Made by a program: the position numbers and the translations under genes. A DNA stretch of 8,174 nt from Prevotellaceae bacterium (lineage in GTDB: Bacteria; Bacteroidota; Bacteroidia; Bacteroidales; Bacteroidaceae), in the NCBI GenBank assembly GCA_015257125.1, contig JABZKU010000053.1:1-8174 (forward strand), given 5' to 3'. The notes under the pieces were generated by a model. That model was not told the DNA's origin. It saw nothing but the letters and a program-made list of their open reading frames with translations, and ran no database searches. Shown here in pieces: positions 1 through 6,401 of this stretch (the first letter of the stretch is position 1; the number at the start of each line of letters is the position of its first letter).

Positions 1-33
1 TGTCATTCTGGGTTCGAATCCCGGTGACCCAAC
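1..33 (+). tRNA. 3' end of a tRNA (probably tRNA-Gln), truncated by the window edge
   Basis: The T arm is visible: stem CTGGG (9-13) pairs with CCCGG (21-25) around the canonical loop TTCGAAT. It is followed by a 7-nt acceptor strand TGACCCA and discriminator A. The 3' CCA is not fully encoded (the DNA reads CAA). The acceptor strand ends in A72, so the missing 5' end should start with T1. A U1-A72 pair is a known hallmark of many bacterial tRNA-Gln, and the CATTC just before the T stem also resembles tRNA-Gln. That the remnant is a tRNA is nearly certain. The Gln identity is inference because the anticodon lies outside the window. Confidence 0.85.
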
Positions 34-84
34 AAAATGCGCTGATTGGCTGCGTCCTCGACGCCGACCATCGGCGCATTTTTT
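34..84 (+). terminator. Rho-independent terminator after the tRNA
   Basis: AAAATGCGC (34-42) pairs with GCGCATTTT (73-81), and TGAT/ATCG extends the stem with a small asymmetry. The right arm runs directly into a run of seven T (79-85). The loop of about 25 nt can form further pairs. It probably ends the tRNA transcript and insulates it from the flippase gene downstream. The A-tract on the left arm could also make it act on the opposite strand. Confidence 0.7.
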
Positions 85-91
85 TATTTCT

Positions 92-136
92 GCCTTCCGT
101 GACGCGGAAGGCGCGAGGCGTGTAGGATTGCGCCTC
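92..136 (+). other. Two tandem hairpins upstream of the flippase gene
   Basis: The first is a perfect 7-bp inverted repeat, GCCTTCC (92-98) with GGAAGGC (106-112). The second is a perfect 6-bp one, GAGGCG (115-120) with CGCCTC (131-136). They lie back to back between the tRNA terminator and the flippase start and are followed by a pyrimidine-rich stretch (132-175). They may be leader structure of the flippase mRNA. No T-run follows either hairpin, so they do not look like terminators. No good TAnnTTTG promoter was found in this gap. Confidence 0.35.
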
Positions 137-175
137 TTCTTTCTTCCCTCTGTTTCCTTCCTCTTCATCACACCT

Positions 176-1654
176 ATGGCTTCTCTGAAATCTCTGGCTA
201 AGGACACGGCCATCTACGGCATGAGTTCCATCGTGGGACGCTTTCTCAACTACCTGCTCTTCCCGCTTTATACGCACGTTTTTGCAGCGGCAAGCGGCGG
301 CAACGGGGTGATCACCAACATGTATTCCTACACGGCGCTGCTTTTTGTGATCCTCACCTTCGGCATGGAGACCACGTTGTTTCGTTTCATCAACCGCGAC
401 GATGTGGAGGATCCGAAAAAAGTCTACACCACCGTGTTGGCAATTGTGGGCAGCGTGGGCTTGCTCTTCTTGGCCTTTGTTTTTGCCTTTCTCCCCTACC
501 TTTCGACACAAATGGGCTATCCCGATCATCCTGACTACGTTTGGATGATGGCTGCTGTCGTGGCGCTCGACGCCTTTCAGGCCGTGCCCTTCTGCTATCT
601 GCGTTATCAGCGCCGACCGGTGAAATTCGCCGTGCTGAAACTCAGCTTCATCGCCCTCAACATTCTGCTCAATCTCCTTTTCTTCGTGGTTTTTCCCCGT
701 TTCATCGACGGTTGGCAAATCGAAGTGGGGCACGTTTTCCTCGTCAATCTCATCTGCACCGGATTGATCACCTTCGGTTTTTGGAAAGAACTCTTCGGTG
801 TAAAATGGCGCGTCGACCGTTCGCTCATCCGCCCCATGCTTTCCTATTCGTGGCCCATCTTGGTACTCGGCATTGCGGGCATTCTCAACCAAACGATCGA
901 CAAAATCCTCTTTCCCAAACTCGTTCCGGGACATGAAGGCATCGTGCAACTCGGCATCTACGGCGGCGCGGTGAAACTCGCCATGATCATGGCACTCATC
1001 ACACAGGCTTTCCGCTATGCCTACGAGCCTTTTGTGTTTGCCGCCGCGAAAAAAGGCGAATCCACCGACAACCGCGCCACATATGCACTGACGATGAAGT
1101 ATTTCTTGATCTTCACGCTCTTCGCCTTCCTCATGGTGATTGCCTATATCGACCTGTTCAAGCACATGATGGGGCGCGACTATTGGGACGGCCTCAAAAC
1201 CGTGGCCATTGTCATGGTGGGCGAAATCATCAAAGGCGTGTATTTCAATCTCTCCTTTTGGTACAAACTCACCGATCGCACCATTTGGGGCGCGTGGTTC
1301 TCGGGTGCCGGCTGTTTGGTGCTCGTTGCCTGCAACCTATTGTTCGTTCCGCGCTTCGGCTACATGGCCTGCGCCTGGTCGGGCGTGATCGGCTACACGG
1401 TCGCCATGCTTTTGAGCTACTTCACGGGACAGAAATACTACCCCATCGCCTATCCGCTCAAGCGCATCTTCGCTTATGTCGCCCTCACGGCCGTACTCTA
1501 CGCCGCGATGACGATTTCGCGCGATTTCATCACGAGCGACCTCCTGCGCATCGCCTTCAACTCGATCGGCATCGTGGTTTTCCTCGCTTTCACCGTACGC
1601 ATGGACTTCCCCTTGTCCTCGCTGCCCGTCATCGGCAAGTATTTCCGCAAATAA
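176..1654 (+). CDS. MOP-superfamily polysaccharide/lipid-linked oligosaccharide flippase (Wzx-like)
   Basis: This is a multi-pass inner-membrane protein of about 492 aa, the usual size for Wzx/MurJ-type exporters. The sequence alternates long hydrophobic segments with short basic or acidic loops, consistent with 12-14 membrane helices. The N-terminus (MASLKSLAKDTAIYG, then an SSIVGRFLNYLLFPLYT segment) matches the first helix of the polysaccharide biosynthesis protein family common in Bacteroidetes. A conserved-looking basic and acidic stretch after helix 3 (FGMETTLFRF) is also typical. Such proteins flip undecaprenyl-linked sugars across the membrane for O-antigen, capsule or exopolysaccharide assembly; the substrate cannot be told. 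ATG 176 is preferred over the upstream in-frame TTG at 128 because the extra 16 residues do not belong to the family. No glycosyltransferase genes are adjacent, so this is not inside a visible O-antigen cluster. The peptidase gene follows after 34 bp and may share its transcript. Confidence 0.88.
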   Translation: MASLKSLAKDTAIYGMSSIVGRFLNYLLFPLYTHVFAAASGGNGVITNMYSYTALLFVILTFGMETTLFRFINRDDVEDPKKVYTTVLAIVGSVGLLFLAFVFAFLPYLSTQMGYPDHPDYVWMMAAVVALDAFQAVPFCYLRYQRRPVKFAVLKLSFIALNILLNLLFFVVFPRFIDGWQIEVGHVFLVNLICTGLITFGFWKELFGVKWRVDRSLIRPMLSYSWPILVLGIAGILNQTIDKILFPKLVPGHEGIVQLGIYGGAVKLAMIMALITQAFRYAYEPFVFAAAKKGESTDNRATYALTMKYFLIFTLFAFLMVIAYIDLFKHMMGRDYWDGLKTVAIVMVGEIIKGVYFNLSFWYKLTDRTIWGAWFSGAGCLVLVACNLLFVPRFGYMACAWSGVIGYTVAMLLSYFTGQKYYPIAYPLKRIFAYVALTAVLYAAMTISRDFITSDLLRIAFNSIGIVVFLAFTVRMDFPLSSLPVIGKYFRK

Positions 1655-1688
1655 ATTCTCTCCGCTGTTCTCACAGATTTCTCCGCTT

Positions 1689-2933
1689 ATGTACACTGCC
1701 TCGCTCGACAACGGTCTTCGCATCATTTTTCAACCTTCGGAATCGGAGGTGGTCTATTGCGGCTACGTCATTTGTGCCGGCACGCGCCACGAAGCGCCGG
1801 AAGATTCGGGCATGGCTCATTTCATCGAGCACATGTCCTTCAAGGGAACGCAGCGGCGCAAATCGCGACAAATCAACGACTATCTGGAACGCGTGGGCGG
1901 CGAACTCAACGCTTTCACCAGCAAACAAGAAACGGTGTATTGCGCCACGGTGCTTCGCCGCGACGTGCACCGCGCCGTGGACATTCTCACGGATATGGTC
2001 TTCCACAGCGTCTATCCACAAAACGAGATCGAGAAAGAAGTGGAGGTCATCATCGATGAAATCGACAGTTACAAGGATTCGCCCTCAGAACTGATCTTCG
2101 ATGAATTCGAACAACTGCTCTTCGGCGACACTTCGCTCGGAAGAGATATTCTCGGCGACAAAAATCGCCTGCGCAGCTACACCACCGCCGACGCACTCCG
2201 TTTCACCGGCGAACACTATCGCCCCGACAACGCGGTGTTTTATCTTTACGGCAAAGTGGATTGGCCGCAGTTGCTCCGCCGCCTGGAGAAAGCCCACGCT
2301 GCCGCTGCCATGGCTCCGATGGATTCGGCAACCGCAAAGCAGGATTTCAAAAAAGCCGTGCAACCCTTCGCCGGTTTCACCGCGCCCTCAACCGTCCGCG
2401 TAAACCGCGGTACGCACCAAGCGCACGTGGTGATGGGCGCGCCCACCTTTTCGGCCGGCGATGCGCGACGCTACGCGCTGACGCTGCTCAACAATATCGT
2501 CGGCGGCCCATCGATGAATTCGCGCCTAAACATGGCTGTGCGCGAACGCCATGGTTTGGTGTATAGCATCGACACCTATCTGAACACCTACCCCGACACG
2601 GGCTTTTGGAGTCTCTATTTCGGTTGCGACACCGAGGATGTGGCACGCTGTCGGCAGTTGGTGGCGCGCGAACTCCAACGCCTCTGCGACAAACCCCTCT
2701 CGCCCGCCGCACTTCGCGTGGCCAAAGCCCAACTCTGCGGACAAATCGGCATTTCGTGCGACCATTCCGAGTCGTTTGCCGTGGCCATGGCCAAACAATA
2801 TGCCCACACCGGCACGCAACGCGACATTACGAAAATCATGGCCGGCATCCAAGCTGTAAGTGCCGAGGAAGTGCAAGATTTGGCACGCACCATCTATGAT
2901 CCCGAGGGCATTTACACACTGATCTACCGATGA
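1689..2933 (+). CDS. M16 family zinc metallopeptidase (pitrilysin/processing-peptidase type)
   Basis: This 414-aa protein matches the usual length of single-unit bacterial M16B peptidases. The inverted zinc motif HxxEH is HFIEH at residues 44-48: H44 and H48 bind zinc and E47 is the catalytic base. The third ligand is most likely E124 in IIDEI, about 76 residues downstream as the family expects. The second, inactive-type M16 domain follows (about 160-350). It carries the R..Y substrate-binding motif in VRERHGLVYS (about residues 281-290), so both halves needed for the clam-shell chamber are present. No signal peptide is evident, which suggests a cytoplasmic enzyme degrading small peptides or processing a precursor; the substrate is unknown. 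The start ATG follows the flippase stop by 34 bp with no Shine-Dalgarno, normal for this phylum. The gene's last bases overlap the NUDIX start. Confidence 0.94.
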   Translation: MYTASLDNGLRIIFQPSESEVVYCGYVICAGTRHEAPEDSGMAHFIEHMSFKGTQRRKSRQINDYLERVGGELNAFTSKQETVYCATVLRRDVHRAVDILTDMVFHSVYPQNEIEKEVEVIIDEIDSYKDSPSELIFDEFEQLLFGDTSLGRDILGDKNRLRSYTTADALRFTGEHYRPDNAVFYLYGKVDWPQLLRRLEKAHAAAAMAPMDSATAKQDFKKAVQPFAGFTAPSTVRVNRGTHQAHVVMGAPTFSAGDARRYALTLLNNIVGGPSMNSRLNMAVRERHGLVYSIDTYLNTYPDTGFWSLYFGCDTEDVARCRQLVARELQRLCDKPLSPAALRVAKAQLCGQIGISCDHSESFAVAMAKQYAHTGTQRDITKIMAGIQAVSAEEVQDLARTIYDPEGIYTLIYR

Positions 2934-3454
2934 AATCGCATCCTTTGGCTCTCTTTCGCTATTGTCCGCGTTGCGGTAGCGCCGCATTCACCGTGGCCGA
3001 CAGTCGGTCGAAACGTTGCGCCGATTGCCACTTCACCTACTATGCCAATGCCTCGGCATCGGCAGCCGCGGTGGTGCGCAATGCACAGGGCGAACTCCTC
3101 TTGGTGCGCCGCGCTTTCGCCCCCGCGGCCGGCACCCTCTGCTTTCCGGGCGGATTTGCCGAGCACGGCGAATCACTCGAAACCACTTGTCTGCGAGAAC
3201 TGCAAGAAGAAACCGGTCTCCACGGCCACGCGCCGAAATTTCTTTTCAGTCTGCCCAATCTTTATGTCTATTCCGAACTGACGGTGCACACGCTCGATAG
3301 TTTTTTCGCTGTGAGTGTCGACGATGAAACCGCGCTTTTTGCCGACGACGATGCGAGTGCTGCGGAATGGCACCCCCTTTCCCCCGATTTGCTCGACGGC
3401 ATTGCCCTCTCCTCCCACCGAGAAGCCTTACGCAGGCTCCTCAAAAATTCATAA
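2930..3454 (+). CDS. NUDIX hydrolase with N-terminal zinc ribbon
   Basis: This 174-aa protein begins with a four-cysteine zinc ribbon (C12, C15, C30, C33 in CPRC and CADC) that leads into a NUDIX domain. The NUDIX box GX5EX7REUXEEXGU is intact: G75, E81, R89, E90, E93, E94, G96, L97. It should therefore bind Mg2+ and cleave a nucleoside-diphosphate-X substrate. A zinc ribbon before NUDIX recalls NudC (NADH/NAD-capped RNA pyrophosphatase). However, the protein is much shorter than NudC and the NudC-type SQPWPFPxS motif is not seen, so the substrate is left open. The start ATG overlaps the peptidase stop codon (ATGA, 2930-2933), which suggests translational coupling. It lies just upstream of pnp, but pnp has its own promoter. 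Confidence 0.93.
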   Translation: MKSHPLALFRYCPRCGSAAFTVADSRSKRCADCHFTYYANASASAAAVVRNAQGELLLVRRAFAPAAGTLCFPGGFAEHGESLETTCLRELQEETGLHGHAPKFLFSLPNLYVYSELTVHTLDSFFAVSVDDETALFADDDASAAEWHPLSPDLLDGIALSSHREALRRLLKNS

Positions 3455-3463
3455 GCGAAAGTA

Positions 3464-3493
3464 CTTGACTATCAAATTTATTTAGTATTTTTG
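3464..3493 (+). promoter_or_regulatory. Bacteroidetes-type promoter for pnp
   Basis: The -7 element TATTTTTG (3486-3493) matches TAnnTTTG exactly. CTTG at 3464-3467 fits the -33 TTTG element with one mismatch and an 18-nt spacer (consensus 19-21). Transcription would begin near 3499-3502, giving a pnp leader of roughly 125 nt. The region is AT-rich compared with both flanking genes. Confidence 0.7.
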
Positions 3494-3496
3494 CCC

Positions 3497-3553
3497 TGTC
3501 GCGAAGGCCGCTTTCGACGCGAAAATCTTTCGCCCCGGTGGGCGCGGTTTTTT
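3497..3553 (+). promoter_or_regulatory. pnp leader: overlapping hairpins ending in a terminator-like element
   Basis: Three stems crowd the 5' leader. CGAA (3502-3505) can pair with TTCG (3513-3516). GCGAAA (3519-3524) pairs perfectly with TTTCGC (3528-3533). CGCCC (3531-3535) pairs perfectly with GGGCG (3540-3544) and is followed shortly by six T (3548-3553). The second and third stems share 3531-3533, so only one can form at a time, the arrangement expected of an attenuator or switch. In E. coli, pnp is autoregulated through leader structure with RNase III; whether this leader does anything similar is inference. Confidence 0.4.
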
Positions 3554-3626
3554 CTTTCGTCGTCGCACAGCGCCACCTCGCGTCGCTATTTATTTTTTTC
3601 CGCATTACCCTATTACAAGTTATAAG

Positions 3627-5831
3627 ATGAACGTTATTACCAAAACAGTCTCGCTGCCCGACGGACGCACCATCAGCATCGAGACCGGTAAGCTCGCGAA
3701 GCAGGCCGACGGCGCAGTGATGCTGCGCATGAACAACACCATGCTTCTCGCTACCGTTTGCGGTGCCAAAGACGCTGTACCCGGCACCGATTTCATGCCG
3801 CTGCAATGTGATTACAAAGAAAAGTACTCTGCCGTGGGACGCTTCCCCGGTGGTTTCACCAAGCGCGAAGGCCGCGCCGGCGACTACGAGATCCTGACCT
3901 CGCGTCTCGTTGACCGCGCCCTCCGTCCCCTCTTTCCCTCTGACTATCACGCCGAGGTGTATGTCAACGTTACGCTCTTCAGCGCCGATGGTGTAGACAT
4001 GCCCGACGCCCTCGCCGGTTTCGCCGCTTCGGCTGCCTTGGCTTGCTCGGACATCCCCTTCGACGGCCCCATCTCCGAAGTACGCGTGGCGCGCATCGAC
4101 GGTAATTTCGTGATCAACCCCACTTTCGAACAACTCAAGAACGCCGACATGGATCTCATGGTGGGCGCCACCGAAGAGAACATCATGATGGTGGAAGGCG
4201 AAATGGACGAAGTGCCCGAAAGCGCACTCCTCGAAGCCCTCAAGGCCGCCCACGAAGCCATCAAGCCCATGTGCCGTCTCCAAAAGGAACTCTCGAAGGA
4301 ACTCGGCAAGGACGTGAAGCGCGAATACTGCCACGAAGTGCACGACGAAGCCCTCCGCGAGCAGGTGAAAGCCGAATGCTATCAAAAGTGCTACGACATC
4401 ACGAAGTCGGCCCTCGAGAAGCACGCCCGTTTCGATGCCTTCGAAGCCGTGCGCGAAGAGTTCAAAGAAACCTATGCCGCCGCTCACACCGAGCTCAGCG
4501 AAGACGAAATGGCCGAAAAGAACACCCTCATCGATACCTACTACCACGATGTGGAGAAGGATGCCATGCGTCGTTGCATTCTCGACGAAGGCGTTCGCCT
4601 CGACGGTCGTAAGACCACGGACATTCGCCCCATCTGGTGCGAAGTGAATCCCCTCCCCGGCCCTCACGGTTCGGCCATCTTCACCCGCGGTGAAACACAG
4701 AGCTTGACCACCACCACCCTCGGTACGAAACTCGACGAGAAGATGGTGGACGATGTCCTCGACAAGAGCTACATGCGTTTCCTCCTTCACTACAACTTCC
4801 CCCCCTTCTCCACCGGCGAAGCCAGAGCGCAACGTGGTGTCGGCCGTCGCGAGATCGGTCACGGCCACTTGGCATGGCGCGGTCTGAAGGGACAAATCCC
4901 CGCCGACTTCCCCTACACCGTGCGTGTGGTGAGCGATATCCTCGAATCCAACGGTTCGTCGTCGATGGCTACGGTTTGCGCCGGTACGCTCTCACTGATG
5001 GATGCCGGTGTGCCCGTCAAGGCACCCGTATCGGGTATTGCCATGGGTCTCATCAAGAACCCCGGCGAAGACAAGTACGCCGTGCTCTCCGACATCCTCG
5101 GTGACGAAGATCACTTGGGCGACATGGACTTCAAGACCACCGGTACGCTCAAGGGTCTCACCGCCACGCAGATGGACATCAAGTGCGACGGTCTTTCCTA
5201 CGAGATTCTCGAAAAGGCACTTGCACAAGCCAAGGCCGGCCGCGAGCACATCCTCGGCGAAATGATGAAGACGCTCGACCATCCCCGCGAAGACTACAAG
5301 CCCCACGTGCCCCGCATCGAAGCCTTCGAGATTCCGAAGGAATTCATCGGTGCCGTTATCGGACCCGGAGGTAAGATCATTCAGGGCATGCAGGAAGAAA
5401 CCGGTGCGACCATCACCATCGACGAAGTGGACGGTGTGGGCAAGATCCAAGTTTCTGCGCCCAACAAGTCGAGCATCGACGCCGCTGTGGCGAAGATCCG
5501 CGCCATCGTGGCCATCCCCGAGGTGGGCGAAGTCTACGACGCGAAGGTCGTGAGCATCATGCCCTACGGTTGCTTCGTTGAGTTCATGCCCTCGAAGGAA
5601 GGACTCCTGCACATCTCCGAAATCTCTTGGGAACGCCTCGAAACGGTCGAAGAAGCCGGCATCAAGGAAGGCGACAAGATCCAAGTGAAGCTCCTCGAAA
5701 TCGATCAGAAGACGGGCAAGTTCCGCCTCTCACACAAGGTGCTCACCGAAAAGCCCGAGGGTTACGAAGAACGCCCCGCACGTCGTCCCCGTCGTGAGGA
5801 TGGCGAACGTCGCCCCCGTCGCGAACGCTAA
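3627..5831 (+). CDS. pnp: Polynucleotide phosphorylase (PNPase)
   Basis: PNPase is the phosphorolytic 3'-to-5' exoribonuclease of mRNA decay, releasing nucleoside diphosphates; it acts as a trimeric ring in the cytoplasm. The 734-aa length is normal. The order is RNase PH domain 1 (about 10-145, with FTKREGR and SRLVDRALRPLF), a helical linker (about 145-320), and RNase PH domain 2 (about 325-545). Then come KH (about 562-625, GPGG loop at 579-582) and S1 (about 632-706). Catalytic residues equivalent to E. coli D486, D492 and K494 are present as D495, D501 and K503 in DHLGDMDFK. The last 28 residues are an Arg/Glu-rich, probably disordered tail, plausibly RNA- or protein-binding. The gene is strongly codon-biased (AAG, CTC, CGC), as expected for high expression. 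It has its own promoter and terminator, so it is probably monocistronic. Confidence 0.98.
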   Translation: MNVITKTVSLPDGRTISIETGKLAKQADGAVMLRMNNTMLLATVCGAKDAVPGTDFMPLQCDYKEKYSAVGRFPGGFTKREGRAGDYEILTSRLVDRALRPLFPSDYHAEVYVNVTLFSADGVDMPDALAGFAASAALACSDIPFDGPISEVRVARIDGNFVINPTFEQLKNADMDLMVGATEENIMMVEGEMDEVPESALLEALKAAHEAIKPMCRLQKELSKELGKDVKREYCHEVHDEALREQVKAECYQKCYDITKSALEKHARFDAFEAVREEFKETYAAAHTELSEDEMAEKNTLIDTYYHDVEKDAMRRCILDEGVRLDGRKTTDIRPIWCEVNPLPGPHGSAIFTRGETQSLTTTTLGTKLDEKMVDDVLDKSYMRFLLHYNFPPFSTGEARAQRGVGRREIGHGHLAWRGLKGQIPADFPYTVRVVSDILESNGSSSMATVCAGTLSLMDAGVPVKAPVSGIAMGLIKNPGEDKYAVLSDILGDEDHLGDMDFKTTGTLKGLTATQMDIKCDGLSYEILEKALAQAKAGREHILGEMMKTLDHPREDYKPHVPRIEAFEIPKEFIGAVIGPGGKIIQGMQEETGATITIDEVDGVGKIQVSAPNKSSIDAAVAKIRAIVAIPEVGEVYDAKVVSIMPYGCFVEFMPSKEGLLHISEISWERLETVEEAGIKEGDKIQVKLLEIDQKTGKFRLSHKVLTEKPEGYEERPARRPRREDGERRPRRER

Positions 5832-5882
5832 ATCCTACGCGAGTCGCCTGCCGAAAGGTGGGTGCTCCCGCTGAACCATATC

Positions 5883-5914
5883 CGCTGCTTGAACGCTTCA
5901 AGCAGCGTTTTTTT
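5883..5914 (+). terminator. Rho-independent terminator of pnp
   Basis: A perfect 11-bp stem is formed by CGCTGCTTGAA (5883-5893) and TTCAAGCAGCG (5897-5907), closed by the 3-nt loop CGC. Seven T follow (5908-5914). It lies 52 bp after the pnp stop and is a textbook intrinsic terminator. Confidence 0.95.
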
Positions 5915-6190
5915 GTGCCGATTCGATGAAATGGTGCATTTCCGGCGCATAATGCACTGACCCACCGCCGACAAGGGGGAGAATCAGCCGCACAAACGAT
6001 CAAGAAAGGGCGCAACTTGCAAGGAGCAACGGCCGGCGGAGCGAAGCAGGGAGCGGGCGGGAAAAGCTCCGTGTGCTCACCCTACCGTCACTAAGGGTAC
6101 GACGGAACGGAACAGCGCCCAAATTAGTCGAAAGCGCGGCACCCACTCGAGGAAAGTCTGTAATGTCCCGACGGACACGCGACAAAATTT
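5915..6190. other. GC-rich, gene-free intergenic block with nested inverted repeats (candidate structured RNA)
   Basis: No frame here gives a credible protein; the open frames on the minus strand are Arg/Ser/Pro-rich and look like composition artefacts. 6001-6120 is 64% G+C by hand count. Perfect pairings visible are GTGCATT/AATGCAC (5934-5940 with 5951-5957) and an outer stem GGGCGC/GCGCCC (6008-6013 with 6115-6120). Inside the outer stem are CGGAGC/GCTCCG (6037-6042 with 6066-6071), and the interleaved pair ACCCT/AGGGT (6079-6083 with 6094-6098) and CCGTC/GACGG (6085-6089 with 6101-6105). No promoter of the TAnnTTTG type was found on either strand, so transcription is unproven. It could also be a dispersed intergenic repeat of this genome or decayed sequence. 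Confidence 0.35.
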
Positions 6191-6225
6191 GGTTCATCAC
6201 TTATTCGAGTTTTAATACTCAAAAG

Positions 6226-6257
6226 TTTGGATAACTCACTTTTCTCTTTTATCTTTG
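6226..6257 (+). promoter_or_regulatory. Bacteroidetes-type promoter for the AT-rich gene
   Basis: TTTG (6226-6229), a 20-nt spacer and TATCTTTG (6250-6257) match the consensus TTTG-N19-21-TAnnTTTG with no mismatch. Transcription should start near 6263-6266, giving a leader of about 137 nt before the ATG at 6402. This is the best promoter in the window and indicates that the downstream gene is transcribed alone. Confidence 0.82.
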
Positions 6258-6300
6258 CGTTCATAATAGTTTTGTTGTTTTGTCTCTAAATTCAGCTCTT

Positions 6301-6345
6301 TAACAGTTGCCAATTTACAGATAAATTTCGACAAACTGTTATTTT
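6301..6345 (+). promoter_or_regulatory. 8-bp inverted repeat in the leader of the 258-aa gene
   Basis: TAACAGTT (6301-6308) and AACTGTTA (6334-6341) are perfect inverted copies separated by 25 AT-rich bases. The right arm is followed by TTTT (6342-6345). It lies in the transcribed leader about 40 nt after the predicted start site. It could be a protein-binding operator, a weak attenuator, or an mRNA-stabilising hairpin; the sequence does not decide between these. Confidence 0.35.
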
Positions 6346-6401
6346 CCCGTCTATTTATTTGGGTGGGGTACTTTAGGTATTAATATCAATCAAAACTATC
6401 T

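Noticed and set aside
85..92. TATTTCTG as a -7 promoter element for the flippase gene.
   Set aside because: It has one mismatch to TAnnTTTG, no TTTG at the right distance upstream, and overlaps the tRNA terminator T-run.
128..175. Upstream TTG start that would add 16 residues to the flippase.
   Set aside because: The extension precedes the family's usual N-terminus and overlaps the hairpin region; ATG 176 is the better start.
1183..2094. A 303-codon plus-strand frame spanning the flippase and peptidase genes.
   Set aside because: It is Arg/His/Ser-rich and out of frame with two well-supported genes, so it is a shadow frame.
3441..4895. A 484-codon open frame antisense to pnp.
   Set aside because: It is the mirror of a strongly codon-biased gene. 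Its product is rich in His, Val, Glu and Gly with no domain, and pnp is unmistakable on the plus strand.
6150..6165. GAGGAAAGTC within 5915-6190 resembles the conserved P4-region motif of RNase P RNA (rnpB).
   Set aside because: The bases that follow do not continue as rnpB, and the complementary conserved 3' motif is not found in the right position. A 10-base match alone is too weak.
5743..6200. Minus-strand open frames of 90 and 66 codons over the end of pnp and the intergenic block.
   Set aside because: One overlaps pnp and its terminator, both are Arg/Ser/Pro-rich as expected for random GC-rich frames, and neither has a promoter or recognisable domain.
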